A DNA stretch of 64,000 nucleotides from an uncultured Paracoccaceae bacterium (GCA_947495295.1 CANLYJ010000008.1:51966-115965); one strand, 5' to 3'; positions 24,049 through 33,511 are shown, numbered from the stretch's first letter. Notes: a model not told the origin generated them from the sequence alone. Program-made: numbers and translations.

Positions 24049-25311
24049 ATGATGAATGCATATTTGAAAGGTCTGGCCCTTGCGGGGCTGACATCCTCTG
24101 CCGCGCTGTTTGCCAGCGCCGCCAGTGCCGTCGAAATTGAATACTGGCAGTATTTCTTTGACGCCCGTGTCGAGGCGATGGAAACGCTGATCGCCAATTT
24201 TGAGGCTGCGAACCCCGATATCACCGTCACCATGACGCATTTCCCCTATGCCGATTATCGTACCAAAGTTGCAGCGGCGATTCCTGCCGGTGAAGGTCCT
24301 GACGTTGTGCAGCTGTTTTATGGTTGGTTGAACGATTATGTAGAGGCCGACTTGATCCAGCCATTGCCTGCCGACACGTTCCCAGCAGCCCAGATTGACG
24401 CAGATTTCTTTCCAATGGTGCAGGCCATGAAGGATGGCGACAACTATTGGGCCCTGCCAACGGCTGTCCGCTCGCTTGCCTTGTTCTACAATGAGCGGTT
24501 GTTTGAAGAGGCTGGGATAGATGGCCCGCCGGAAACGCTGGACGAATTGATGGAAACCGCCGCCGCCCTTACAAAGCTGGACGGTGCAGGTAACATTACG
24601 CAGGTTGGCATCACTGCTGGTATGACTGCGCAGGACCACCATTGGTGGCGTGAAGGTCTGGTACGTCAGTTTGGCGGTGATCCCTATGCCGATGACTATC
24701 AGACGGTGAACTACAACACAGACGCCGGTGCTGCGGCTTTGGATTTTTACACCAATATGTTCCTTGGCGATCCACCCGTCACCGCCATTGGCTTTATGGA
24801 TGAACCGCAAGCCGCGTTTAAGGCCGGTCGTGCGGGCATGCATATTGATGGGTCATTCCGCATCGGGTCGCTGAACGGGACGCGCGGCCTGAAATGGGGT
24901 GTCACGGAATTGCCCGCCAATGCAGATGGTACGCGGTCGAACTACTCATCTTACTGGGTCAACGCGATTACCACGAAGGCCGAGGGCGAGAAATACGACG
25001 CATCCGTGAAATTCATGCAGTATATCACCTCTGACGAGGCGATGCAGATCTGGCTGGATACGGTGGGTGAGCTGCCTGCAAAGCCATCGGTTGGCATGAC
25101 CGAAGCGAATGCCAATGATGAGACATTCGGCCCCTTCATCCGTGGTCTGGCTTATGCCAACACAACCAAATTCGCCAACGAGTCTGGCCAGCGTCAGCTA
25201 ATGGTTGAAATGGTCGAGCGCATCCAACTTGAAGGCATGGATCCTGCCGAAAGCCTGGCCATCGCGGCAGAGGCCGAGCAGAAACTGCTTGACGATTACT
25301 ACGCCGAATAA
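24049..25311 (+). CDS. ABC transporter sugar-type solute-binding protein
   Basis: The 420-residue protein has a signal peptide (MMNAYLKGLALAGL... cut after ASA) and the fold features of family 1 extracellular sugar-binding proteins: EIEYWQYFFD at the mature N-terminus, GEGPDVVQLFYGW, and a C-terminal QKLLDDYYAE. It delivers a ligand in the periplasm to the two permeases that follow. GGAGAA precedes two adjacent ATGs. A strong hairpin follows the stop and probably lowers downstream expression. Confidence 0.93.
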   Translation: MMNAYLKGLALAGLTSSAALFASAASAVEIEYWQYFFDARVEAMETLIANFEAANPDITVTMTHFPYADYRTKVAAAIPAGEGPDVVQLFYGWLNDYVEADLIQPLPADTFPAAQIDADFFPMVQAMKDGDNYWALPTAVRSLALFYNERLFEEAGIDGPPETLDELMETAAALTKLDGAGNITQVGITAGMTAQDHHWWREGLVRQFGGDPYADDYQTVNYNTDAGAAALDFYTNMFLGDPPVTAIGFMDEPQAAFKAGRAGMHIDGSFRIGSLNGTRGLKWGVTELPANADGTRSNYSSYWVNAITTKAEGEKYDASVKFMQYITSDEAMQIWLDTVGELPAKPSVGMTEANANDETFGPFIRGLAYANTTKFANESGQRQLMVEMVERIQLEGMDPAESLAIAAEAEQKLLDDYYAE

Positions 25312-25321
25312 GCAACGACCC

Positions 25322-25354
25322 GCCGTCCCGGATCTCCCGCCGGGGCGGCTTTTT
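25322..25354 (+). terminator. Hairpin with T run between binding protein and permease genes
   Basis: GCCGTCCCGG (25322-25331) pairs with CCGGGGCGGC (25340-25349), one G-T wobble, followed by TTTTTC. It sits eleven bases after the binding-protein stop and 18 bases before the first permease. Partial termination here would yield the excess of binding protein that ABC importers need. Confidence 0.8.
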
Positions 25355-25372
25355 CTTCGTCAAGGGCCTGCG

Positions 25373-26260
25373 ATGTACCGCAATCTGACCATCCGCCAGA
25401 AACAGATCGTCTGGGCCTGGGCATTCCTTGCCATTCCGGTCCTGTTCTACACGGTGATCCGCTTTTACCCCACCGGCAATGCCATCCTGATCAGTTTCCA
25501 AAACTGGAACCTGCTGGGTGATCGGACCTGGGCGGGCATGGAGAATTATCAGAAGCTCTGGAATGATCCGGTGTTCTGGAAAGTGTTCAAGAACACCTTT
25601 ATTTACCTGCTGTTGGGTACGCCGATCAGCCTCGTCCTGTCATTTGTCATTGCCTACCACCTGGACAAGCTGCGGTTTATGCATGGCTTTCTGCGCATGT
25701 TGTATTTCCTGCCTTTCATGACGTCTGCTGTTGCCATGGCCTGGGTCTGGCGCTGGTTCTATCAGGATGTGCCCATCGGGTTGTTCAACAACATCCTCGC
25801 CGGATTTGGCATCCCGCAAATCGCATTCCTGCAATCCACAACAAACGCGTTGCCTGCCGTGCTGGCGCCGGCTGTCTGGGCTGGATTGGGGTTTCAGGTG
25901 ATCATCTTCATGGCCGGTTTGCGGGCCATTCCCACTAGCTACTACGAAGCCGCCAAGATTGACGGGGTTGGCTGGTTTACGGTCCTGACCCAGATCACCA
26001 TCCCGCTACTGCGTCCCACGATTGTGTTTATCGTCGTGTTTTCGTCTATCGGGTTTCTGCGCATTTTTGATCATGTGTTCAACATGACAACCAACAATCC
26101 AGGTGGGCCGCTGAATGCGACCAAGCCGTTGGTTTTGATGATCTATGACACGGCCTTTAACGGGTTTGACATGGGGTATGCTGCCGCACAAACGGTGGTC
26201 CTGTTCACGATCCTGCTGATTGTGTCGCTGATCCAGCTACGCCTGCTGCGGAGCACATGA
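25373..26260 (+). CDS. ABC transporter permease, MalF/UgpA type
   Basis: The 295-residue protein has six predicted membrane segments, the first at about residues 13-32 (VWAWAFLAIPVLFYTVIRF). The EAA loop that contacts the ATPase reads YYEAAKIDGVGWFTVLTQITIPLLRP. The ATG at 25373 is chosen because the reading frame upstream covers the terminator hairpin. It is followed by the second permease after one base. Confidence 0.92.
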   Translation: MYRNLTIRQKQIVWAWAFLAIPVLFYTVIRFYPTGNAILISFQNWNLLGDRTWAGMENYQKLWNDPVFWKVFKNTFIYLLLGTPISLVLSFVIAYHLDKLRFMHGFLRMLYFLPFMTSAVAMAWVWRWFYQDVPIGLFNNILAGFGIPQIAFLQSTTNALPAVLAPAVWAGLGFQVIIFMAGLRAIPTSYYEAAKIDGVGWFTVLTQITIPLLRPTIVFIVVFSSIGFLRIFDHVFNMTTNNPGGPLNATKPLVLMIYDTAFNGFDMGYAAAQTVVLFTILLIVSLIQLRLLRST

Positions 26261-26261
26261 G

Positions 26262-27131
26262 ATGAGCGATATTGCCCCATCCGCCGATACCCTTTTGATG
26301 GCCAAGCCCGCGCCACGATCCCGTAACATGGGGCAGATTCTTCGCTGGCTCATCCTGTTCATCGGCGGCATCGCGATGATCATGCCAATCGCCTACATGA
26401 TCTCGACCTCGCTGAAATGGCCGCACGAGGTTTACAACGTCAACCTCATCCCGGAAGAGCCGACGATTGAGAACTACACCTATGTGCTAGAGGACGGGCG
26501 GTTTTATTGGTGGTTCGTCAATTCCATCATCATCGCCACGGTCACAACAATCTGTAATCTGCTTTTTGACAGCCTTGTTGGCTACACCTTGTGCAAGTTC
26601 CGGTTTCCGGGCCGTACCATCGTATTCATCGCGATCCTGTCCACGCTGATGATCCCGACTGAAATGCTGGTGATCCCGTGGTATCTGATGTCGCAATCCT
26701 TTGGCTGGCTCGACAGTTATTGGGGTATCATGTTCCCGGGACTGATGACCGCCTTTGGGACGTTCCTGATGAAGCAGTTTTTCGAAAGTGTCCCTGACGA
26801 TTTCATCGAGGCCGCCCGTATTGATGGGCTCAACGAACTACAAATCTGGTGGACCGTCGCGATGCCGCTGGTGAAGCCTGCACTGGCCGCGCTGGCAATA
26901 TTCGTGTTCCTGGGCAATTGGACCGCTTTTCTATGGCCACTCATCGTCACCAATTCAGTTGATATGTACACCATTCCCGTCGGTCTGTCCGGCTTTGGAG
27001 ATGAGGCGGATGTCGCTTGGGAACTTATCATGACTGGCGCCGCTATCAGCACGATCCCCACCTTGGTTGTCTTCCTGATTTTCCAACGTTTCATTATTCG
27101 CGGCGTTGTTATGGCGGGGCTGAAAGGATGA
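26262..27131 (+). CDS. ABC transporter permease, MalG/UgpE type
   Basis: This 289-residue inner-membrane protein has a short cytoplasmic N-terminus and six membrane segments. Its EAA loop reads FIEAARIDGLNELQIWWTVAMPLVKPAL. It pairs with the preceding permease to form the channel of a carbohydrate uptake CUT1-type importer. The stop overlaps the next start (ATGA), showing tight coupling to the lyase gene. Confidence 0.92.
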   Translation: MSDIAPSADTLLMAKPAPRSRNMGQILRWLILFIGGIAMIMPIAYMISTSLKWPHEVYNVNLIPEEPTIENYTYVLEDGRFYWWFVNSIIIATVTTICNLLFDSLVGYTLCKFRFPGRTIVFIAILSTLMIPTEMLVIPWYLMSQSFGWLDSYWGIMFPGLMTAFGTFLMKQFFESVPDDFIEAARIDGLNELQIWWTVAMPLVKPALAALAIFVFLGNWTAFLWPLIVTNSVDMYTIPVGLSGFGDEADVAWELIMTGAAISTIPTLVVFLIFQRFIIRGVVMAGLKG

Positions 27132-28606
27132 TCGACAACAGCGTTTTTCCCGACTCGACCTATAAGGAAACCGTGCTGGCCCCGCTGTTTGAAGGGGTCA
27201 AAACCCACTATGCGGATCATATGGCGGCGATCAATCAGGCGCATCTGGTGATGCTGGTTGAGACAGGGATATTGTCGGCCGCTGATGGTCAACAGATCGC
27301 CTCCGCGCTTGTCGCAATTAATGCAGAAACCGATATCACGGCGTTGCAATATACTGGTGAGTACGAGGATTATTTCTTTTATGTAGAGGCCGCATTGCGC
27401 GACCGCCTTGGCGATCTTGGTGGCGCATTGCATACCGCGCGATCACGCAATGATATGGATCATACGCTGTTCAAGATGGCCTTGCGCGCGCGGTCCGAGG
27501 CGATGTTGGCCCAGATCAACGCACTGACAGAGGCGTTGATTGAAAAGGCCCGTCATGAACGCGATACCTTGATCGTCGCCTACACCCATGGTCAGCCCGC
27601 ACAGCCTACGACATTTGGCCATTACATTGGGGCGATGATTGAGGTGTTGGGTCGTGACGCGCTGCGCCTGTCTGCGGCGATTGATGATCTTGGTCATTGT
27701 CCGATGGGTGCAGCGGCGATTACTACGTCCGGTTTCCCGATTGACCGCGACCGCATGGCGGCGCTGTTGGGTTTTGATGGACCGTTGGTCAACTCCTATG
27801 GCTGCATCGCCTCTGTCGATTATGTCACCGGGCTTTATTCCGCGATAAAGCTGGTGTTCTTGCATCTGGGGCGCGTGGTGCAGGACCTTGCCTTCTGGTC
27901 GAGCTTTGAGGTTGGGCAGCTTTATGTGCCGAATGCCCTTGTGCAGATCAGTTCGATCATGCCGCAAAAGCGTAATCCGGTGCCGATTGAGCATATGCGC
28001 CATCTTGCGTCTGTCACCTGCGGGCGGTGTGACATGATTATCAATACAATGCACAACACACCGTTTACCGACATGAATGACAGCGAAGGCGAAGTGCAGC
28101 AGGCTGGCTATGCCGCATTCGACAGCGGCGGGCGCGTGCTGGAACTATTGACCGCGTTTTTGCCTGCCTGTTCCATCAATGCAGCCAATGTGCGGCGCAA
28201 CGCAGATGCGGCCAGCATCACGATTACCGAACTGGCTGATACGCTTGTCCGCGACGACGGGCTGACATTTCGCCAAGCTCATGAAATCGCGGCTGCGGTC
28301 GCACGTGACTTGAATGGCGGGCCGCTTTCAGACGGGTTTCGGGCATTTCAATCTGCATTCCGCACGGCCACCAACCGGGACACAGCGATGGATGAGGCGA
28401 TGTTTCGGACAGCCACCAACCCAGAAACCTTCATCGCCTGCCGCGATCGTATCGGAGGCCCTGCACCGGCGGCGCTGGATGCGGCATTGGCCAGCTACCG
28501 ACGCGATCTGGATGATCTTTGTGCCCGCGCAGAAGGTCGTGTCACCCGCATTTTCACAGCGGATGAAACACGCAGCACCGCATTTACCAAGTTACTGGAG
28601 ACCTGA
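27128..28606 (+). CDS. Argininosuccinate-lyase-like enzyme of a sugar-type ABC locus
   Basis: From ATG 27128 the 492-residue protein belongs to the fumarase/aspartase superfamily: LHTARSRND and THGQPAQPTTFGHY in the N-terminal half and the signature SSIMPQKRNPVP with the flexible catalytic serine. The RND and TGQ-type sites are those of argininosuccinate lyase. Its location between a permease and the ATPase gene, with overlapping codons, argues against a role in arginine synthesis. It may release fumarate from an N-succinyl or related C-N linked substrate brought in by the importer; EDDS lyase is a known relative with such a role. The true substrate is unknown. Confidence 0.85.
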   Translation: MIDNSVFPDSTYKETVLAPLFEGVKTHYADHMAAINQAHLVMLVETGILSAADGQQIASALVAINAETDITALQYTGEYEDYFFYVEAALRDRLGDLGGALHTARSRNDMDHTLFKMALRARSEAMLAQINALTEALIEKARHERDTLIVAYTHGQPAQPTTFGHYIGAMIEVLGRDALRLSAAIDDLGHCPMGAAAITTSGFPIDRDRMAALLGFDGPLVNSYGCIASVDYVTGLYSAIKLVFLHLGRVVQDLAFWSSFEVGQLYVPNALVQISSIMPQKRNPVPIEHMRHLASVTCGRCDMIINTMHNTPFTDMNDSEGEVQQAGYAAFDSGGRVLELLTAFLPACSINAANVRRNADAASITITELADTLVRDDGLTFRQAHEIAAAVARDLNGGPLSDGFRAFQSAFRTATNRDTAMDEAMFRTATNPETFIACRDRIGGPAPAALDAALASYRRDLDDLCARAEGRVTRIFTADETRSTAFTKLLET

Positions 28607-28608
28607 TC

Positions 28609-29667
28609 TTGGCCAATCTCGCATTGCGATCCCTTACGAAATCCTATGGCGCGACTGAGGTGTTGCATGGCATCTCGCTTGATGTCGCCGATGGGGAGTT
28701 TGTGGTTCTGGTCGGCCCATCGGGATGTGGGAAATCGACGACCTTGCGCATGATCGCTGGACTGGAAGAAACGACGTCCGGGATCATCGAAATCGGCGGG
28801 CGCGAGGTGAATAACCTGGAACCGAAAGAACGCGATATCGCCATGGTGTTTCAGAATTACGCCATCTATCCGCATATGTCGGTGAAAAAGAATATCGCCT
28901 TTGGCTTGCGATCATCCAAGATGCCCAAGGCAGACAAGGAAAAGCGTATTCAGGAGGTTGCCGGTATTCTGGATATGGTTGATCTGCTGGACCGCAAACC
29001 AAGTCAGTTGTCAGGTGGGCAACGTCAGCGGGTGGCGATTGGCCGCGCGATGGTGCGCGATCCGGCGGTGTTTCTGTTTGATGAACCGCTATCGAATCTG
29101 GATGCGCAGCTGCGCACCCAGATGCGGCTGGAGATCAAGAAACTGCATCAACGGGTCGGTAATACCATTATTTTTGTCACCCATGATCAGGTCGAGGCGA
29201 TGACCATGGCGGATCGTATCGTGATCATGAAAGATGGCCACATCCAGCAGGTCGGCACCCCGGAAGAGGTTTTCCATAGCCCTGCAAATACTTTCGTTGC
29301 GCGGTTTATCGGTGCACCGTCCATGAACCTGTTGGATGGGCGGTTGAGTGGTAATCATGTGACCCTTGGCGCTGGTACTGCGGTCAGTATTCCCGCCTTG
29401 CAGAGCGGGAGTGAGCAAGGGGTGCTATTGGGCGTGCGTCCTGATGACCTGCACCCCGACAGCACCAATCCGATCATCAAGGGGACTGTGACCCTGCGCG
29501 AACCCTTGGGTTCAGAAACGTTGATCTATGTCGATTCACCATTCGGTGAAATCATCGCCAAGGCGGATGGTCGCACCCCCCCACAGGTTGGTGCGACTGT
29601 TCAACTGGGTGCCGACCCTGAAAACCTGCATGTCTTTGACGCCGTAAACGGGGACGCATTGTCGTGA
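28609..29667 (+). CDS. ABC transporter ATP-binding protein, UgpC/MalK type
   Basis: The 352-residue ATPase has Walker A GPSGCGKST, a Q-loop (MVFQNYAIYP), the signature LSGGQRQRVAIGRA, Walker B VFLFDEPLSNLD and the H-loop FVTHDQVEA, then a C-terminal TOBE-like domain. It energises the two permeases. The apparent start is TTG at 28609, two bases after the lyase stop; no ATG lies nearby in frame. The stop overlaps the PfkB gene as GTGA. Confidence 0.94.
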   Translation: MANLALRSLTKSYGATEVLHGISLDVADGEFVVLVGPSGCGKSTTLRMIAGLEETTSGIIEIGGREVNNLEPKERDIAMVFQNYAIYPHMSVKKNIAFGLRSSKMPKADKEKRIQEVAGILDMVDLLDRKPSQLSGGQRQRVAIGRAMVRDPAVFLFDEPLSNLDAQLRTQMRLEIKKLHQRVGNTIIFVTHDQVEAMTMADRIVIMKDGHIQQVGTPEEVFHSPANTFVARFIGAPSMNLLDGRLSGNHVTLGAGTAVSIPALQSGSEQGVLLGVRPDDLHPDSTNPIIKGTVTLREPLGSETLIYVDSPFGEIIAKADGRTPPQVGATVQLGADPENLHVFDAVNGDALS

Positions 29668-30512
29668 AGAAACCCGTTCTTTGTGCCGGTCGGCTTTATT
29701 GCGATCTGATTTTTGCGGATGTGCCACGCATGCCAACGCTGGGCACAGAGGTTTTTGGCCCGGGTCTGTCCCTACATGCGGGCGGCGGTGCGTTTATTAC
29801 CGGTGCAACACTGGCGTCACTTGGTCACGACGTTTCCCAGTTTTCAACCCTGCCGGCTGCGCCATTTGACGGCATCGTTTTGGCCGACTTGGCCGCCCAT
29901 GATGTTGGTTCCGCGTATTGCAAACCATCAGAGGACGGCATTGACCCGCAAATCACGGTTGCGATGTCAAGCAATGGTGACCGCGCATTCCTGACCCGCA
30001 CCGATGGCCCCGCCATACCGGATCTGGAGGATGTCAACTTTTCTGATTATGCGCATCTGCATATCGGCGAGCTACGCACGTTGCAGGATAGACCCGAACT
30101 GATCGCCCGGGCACGCGACGCCGGTATGACCATATCGCTCGATTGTGGATGGCAGGATGACTATTGCCCCAAGATGGCTGCGCTGATCGCGGCTGTAGAC
30201 GTCTTTTTGCCGAACCAGGCAGAATCGGCGGCGCTGTCCGCCAAAGATGTGCCAGAGATCGCGGCACCCTTGACCGTCATTAAGCAGGGTAAAATGGGTG
30301 CGCGTGCGCGGACCATGGATCACGATGCGTGGATCAGCGGCAAGGCGTTCCCCGTCGCGGCCATTGATGCCACCGGCGCGGGCGATGCTTTCAACGCAGG
30401 CTTTTTGTCGTCATGGTTGGACGACGCCCCGCTGGAGCGGTGTCTGGCAGAGGGCAATGCCTGCGGATCGGCGGCCGTTCTGGCCGTCGGTGGGACTGGC
30501 TTTCTCAAGTAG
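29664..30512 (+). CDS. PfkB-family carbohydrate kinase
   Basis: This 282-residue protein has the N-terminal glycine-rich HAGGGAF motif and the C-terminal signature DATGAGDAFNAGFLSSW with the catalytic aspartate. PfkB kinases phosphorylate sugars such as ribose, fructose or aminosugars. The GTG start overlaps the ATPase gene stop, which makes it the last gene of the importer operon. It probably phosphorylates the sugar part freed by the deacetylase and lyase. Confidence 0.88.
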   Translation: MKKPVLCAGRLYCDLIFADVPRMPTLGTEVFGPGLSLHAGGGAFITGATLASLGHDVSQFSTLPAAPFDGIVLADLAAHDVGSAYCKPSEDGIDPQITVAMSSNGDRAFLTRTDGPAIPDLEDVNFSDYAHLHIGELRTLQDRPELIARARDAGMTISLDCGWQDDYCPKMAALIAAVDVFLPNQAESAALSAKDVPEIAAPLTVIKQGKMGARARTMDHDAWISGKAFPVAAIDATGAGDAFNAGFLSSWLDDAPLERCLAEGNACGSAAVLAVGGTGFLK

Positions 30513-30532
30513 TACCAACGCCCAGACACGCG

Positions 30533-30829
30533 TCAGCCATGCGATTTCTTGAACGCTTCCTGTGCCTGGGCGCTCGCCTCGACCTGATATTTTGCTTTCC
30601 ATTCGGAAAACGGCATACCGTAAAAGGCCTCGCGCCCTTCATCCTTGCTCATCTCGATGCCACGTTCGTTTGCGGCTTCCTGATACCAGCGCGACAGGCA
30701 GTTGCGGCAGAAGCCGGCCAGGTTCATCATGTCGATGTTTTGCGCATCGGTGCGGTCTTCCATCAGATGTTTGCGCAAACGCCGGAATGCGGCGGCTTCC
30801 AGTTCGATGCGGGTTTGGTCGTCCATCAT
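30533..30829 (-). CDS. DUF1244 protein
   Basis: This is a 98-residue soluble helical protein conserved in alphaproteobacteria. It has the typical segments LEAAAFRRLRKHL, DMMNLAGFCRNCLSRWY (with a CRNC pair) and EAFYGMPFSEWKAKY. Its function is unknown; the cysteine pair may bind a metal. It begins seven bases after the N-formylglutamate amidohydrolase stop, so the two are co-transcribed. It converges on the PfkB gene with 20 bases between them. Confidence 0.9.
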   Translation of the reverse strand: MMDDQTRIELEAAAFRRLRKHLMEDRTDAQNIDMMNLAGFCRNCLSRWYQEAANERGIEMSKDEGREAFYGMPFSEWKAKYQVEASAQAQEAFKKSHG

Positions 30830-30836
30830 ATCCTCC

Positions 30837-31574
30837 TTACAGGCCCGTAGCGGCCAGTGTTTGTTCTAATATAGGTGCCAGACGTTCCGCCCAAAGGGTT
30901 TGACCGGCCTCATCTGCGATCAGGTCTTGTCGCAATTCCAATAACAGGTTGGGCCGCCCATGCTGAAGAGCATGCCGGTCGACGGCATCGCCGGGCAGGT
31001 GACCGGCATAGGGCTGGTTGTCACCGACACACCAACCTTGTGACCGGCAGGCTGCCATGAAGGGCAGGGCGAGCCTGTCATCATCAGCATAAAGAACGCC
31101 GACTTCCCACGGCCTTGGGTGTCGCCCCTGCAGTCGTGGCGTGAAACTATGCACAGCACATATGATTGGTTTGCTAATACCGTGAGCCAAGGCCGCATAG
31201 GCGGCGTGGTAGGGCCGGTAAAGCCGGGCAAGCCGGGTTTCGATTTCAGCCCGATCCGCATGCTTGTTCCCGGGTATGATTGTCCCGTCATAAAGCCGCA
31301 TCATGATCGTTGGATCGTCTTCGCCCCTGTTCGGGTCCACAACCAGACGAGAAAAACCTGAAAGGATCGCAGGGCTATCAAGCAGGGCAGAGAGTTTCCG
31401 CGTGACCCCAGCGGCACCGATATCATAGGCGATGTGCCGTTTCATATCGCCCGGGCTAAGCCCCAGATCGCCCCCATGGACCCAGCCGGGGATATGATTT
31501 GTTGCATGGTCGCAGGCGACCAGCCAGCGGCCGGGCCTGTTCTGGCCCTCGATCGTAAACACGGTATCAGTCAT
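30837..31574 (-). CDS. N-formylglutamate amidohydrolase family protein
   Basis: The product (245 residues from ATG 31574; ATG 31586 is possible but its ribosome site is too close) has the family pattern WLVACDHATNHIPG at the N-terminus, the SRLVVDPNR segment, and VHSFTP with a metal-binding histidine. The family cleaves N-formylglutamate in histidine degradation and related formyl-amides. No hut genes are nearby, so the substrate here is open. It shares an operon with the DUF1244 gene and is divergent from pyruvate kinase. Confidence 0.88.
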   Translation of the reverse strand: MTDTVFTIEGQNRPGRWLVACDHATNHIPGWVHGGDLGLSPGDMKRHIAYDIGAAGVTRKLSALLDSPAILSGFSRLVVDPNRGEDDPTIMMRLYDGTIIPGNKHADRAEIETRLARLYRPYHAAYAALAHGISKPIICAVHSFTPRLQGRHPRPWEVGVLYADDDRLALPFMAACRSQGWCVGDNQPYAGHLPGDAVDRHALQHGRPNLLLELRQDLIADEAGQTLWAERLAPILEQTLAATGL

Positions 31575-31653
31575 CTTGCCTGTCATTCCTTTGACACAGC
31601 ATTTAGGCTAGTTGTTCCCGGATTGGAATTGCGCAATAAGGGCGCGAAGCCTG

Positions 31654-31669
31654 CCGTTACCGCTAACGG
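31654..31669. promoter_or_regulatory. Palindrome resembling a CceR/PckR operator before pyk
   Basis: CCGTTACCGCTAACGG has 6-base arms around a CCGC centre and contains GTTA-N4-TAAC, similar to the sites I recall for the LacI-family central-carbon regulators CceR/PckR of alphaproteobacteria. It ends 24 bases before the pyk start, a repressor position. The identity of the regulator is inference. Confidence 0.4.
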
Positions 31670-31693
31670 TGCTACCGCATGAAGGACAGATGC

Positions 31694-33139
31694 ATGAGAC
31701 GCCACCGCAACGTGAAGATTGTCGCAACACTTGGACCCGCCTCAGATGATTATGAGATGATCCGCGCCCTGCACGAAGCCGGGGCCGATGTGTTTCGCCT
31801 GAACATGTCGCATGGTGATCACGCCGAGATCAAAACCCGGCACGAGATTATTCGGCAGGTTGAAAAGGACCTGGATAGCCCGATAGCCATTTTGGCTGAT
31901 CTGCAAGGTCCCAAGCTGCGTGTTGGCGTCTTCGCCAATGGTGAAGAGGAACTGGTCGAAGGCGCGGCGTTTCGTCTGGATCTGAATGAAGCTGAGGGTG
32001 ATGTCCACCGGGTGATGTTACCGCATAAGGAAATTTTTGACGCGCTGGAGCCGGGTGCCCATCTATTGGTCAATGACGGCAAGATCAAACTGAAGGTCAA
32101 GGATTGCGGTGCTGATTTTGCGGATTGCGAAGTTGTTGTTGGTGGCACGATTTCCAACCGCAAGGGTGTGAACGTCCCTGATGTGACCCTGCCGCTAGCG
32201 GCGTTGTCGCCCAAGGATCGCAAAGATCTGGAATTTGTCTGTGATCTGGGTGTGGATTGGCTTGCCTTGTCATTTGTGCAGCGGGCAGCCGATGTTGAGG
32301 ACGCCCGCAGACTGGCCAAGGGACGTGCGGCGATTCTTTCAAAGATCGAAAAACCCAATGCCGTGAAGTCGTTCGACAGTATTCTGGCTGCCAGCGATGG
32401 CATCATGGTCGCCCGCGGTGATCTGGGCGTTGAATTGCCTGTGCAGAACGTGCCGCCGATCCAGAAACAACTGGTGCGCAAGTGCCGGGCAGCGGCCAAG
32501 CCGGTGATTGTGGCCACGCAGATGCTGGAATCGATGATCGAATCCCCAATGCCGACCCGCGCAGAAGTTTCCGATGTCGCGACCGCAATTTATGAAGGCT
32601 CGGACGCGATCATGTTGTCTGCGGAATCGGCTGCCGGATCCTATCCGATTGAGGCCGTCACCACGATGAGCAACGTCGCGGGCGAGGTCGAGGCCGATCC
32701 AAACTATACCGAGATTATCGAAGCATCCCGCAAGGCCGAAGGGATCACGGTTGCAGACGGGATCGTTTCTGCCGCCCGCGAGATTGCAGAGACCACCGAT
32801 GTGAAGGCGATCTGCTGTTTCTCGCAATCGGGGACAACGGCGCTGCTGGTGTCACGCGAACGACCACGGGTGCCTATCATTGCGCTTACCAGCTATATCT
32901 CGACCGCGCGTCGTTTGTGCCTATCATGGGGCACAAACTGCGTTGTGACGGGCGAGGTCAATCGGTTTAAAGAAGCCGTGATCGCCGCCGTTCGTGCCGC
33001 CGTTTCACAAGAACTGGCAACGGAAAAGGACATGGTGGTTGTGACTGCGGGTGTTCCATTCAACACGCCTGGATCGACGAATATCTTGCGGGTCGCCCCG
33101 TGCGCAGAACGTTTGATCTACGCGTCTGATCCAGAGTAG
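31694..33139 (+). CDS. pyk: Pyruvate kinase
   Basis: This enzyme of about 481 residues converts phosphoenolpyruvate and ADP to pyruvate and ATP. Visible are RHRNVKIVATLGPAS at the N-terminus, FRLNMSHG, the active-site region SKIEKPNAV and MVARGDLGVELP, and the C-terminal allosteric domain. The ATG at 31694 is favoured because AAGGA lies seven bases upstream; an in-frame ATG at 31679 would place this site inside the gene. A palindromic candidate operator lies just before it. Confidence 0.95.
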   Translation: MRRHRNVKIVATLGPASDDYEMIRALHEAGADVFRLNMSHGDHAEIKTRHEIIRQVEKDLDSPIAILADLQGPKLRVGVFANGEEELVEGAAFRLDLNEAEGDVHRVMLPHKEIFDALEPGAHLLVNDGKIKLKVKDCGADFADCEVVVGGTISNRKGVNVPDVTLPLAALSPKDRKDLEFVCDLGVDWLALSFVQRAADVEDARRLAKGRAAILSKIEKPNAVKSFDSILAASDGIMVARGDLGVELPVQNVPPIQKQLVRKCRAAAKPVIVATQMLESMIESPMPTRAEVSDVATAIYEGSDAIMLSAESAAGSYPIEAVTTMSNVAGEVEADPNYTEIIEASRKAEGITVADGIVSAAREIAETTDVKAICCFSQSGTTALLVSRERPRVPIIALTSYISTARRLCLSWGTNCVVTGEVNRFKEAVIAAVRAAVSQELATEKDMVVVTAGVPFNTPGSTNILRVAPCAERLIYASDPE

Positions 33140-33174
33140 CCTGCCAGCAAGCAGCAGGAAAGGCGCGGTTTTCT

Positions 33175-33399
33175 ATGGATCTTGATCTGATCTTCGTCAT
33201 TGGATTGATAATTGCTGCCTTTTCGATCCCCGCACTGGTCAATGCGTTTTCTGATCGGCGCTGGCCCAGAGGGTCCGCCGTTGCATTGGTCGTTGGGGTT
33301 GCAGCAGTGATCTATGTCGCCCGCCAGGAACCCGACCTTTATACAGTGGACCGGGTAGATGATGTGTTTGTCAGCGTTGTGGCGCGTTACATCAATTAA
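33175..33399 (+). CDS. Small membrane protein, conserved hypothetical
   Basis: The 74-residue product has two membrane helices: residues 4-24 (DLIFVIGLIIAAFSIPALVN) and 33-48 (SAVALVVGVAAVIYVA), separated by a basic turn (SDRRWPRG). It lies 35 bases after pyk and before rpmI. Function is unknown. Its size and helix spacing fit a short integral membrane protein found in roseobacters. Confidence 0.65.
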   Translation: MDLDLIFVIGLIIAAFSIPALVNAFSDRRWPRGSAVALVVGVAAVIYVARQEPDLYTVDRVDDVFVSVVARYIN

Positions 33400-33511
33400 T
33401 GCCTTGCACGTATGGGGGATGCGCCCTATACGGCGCACTTCAACCCGCGCGTCCGGCCAATATGGCATGCCGAGTCGCGCGTTTTGACCGAACCTAAATA
33501 CGGAGACGGAA

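Noticed and set aside
27128..28606. Biosynthetic argininosuccinate lyase (argH)
   Set aside because: It is embedded with overlapping codons in a sugar-type ABC operon; a biosynthetic role is unlikely though not excluded.
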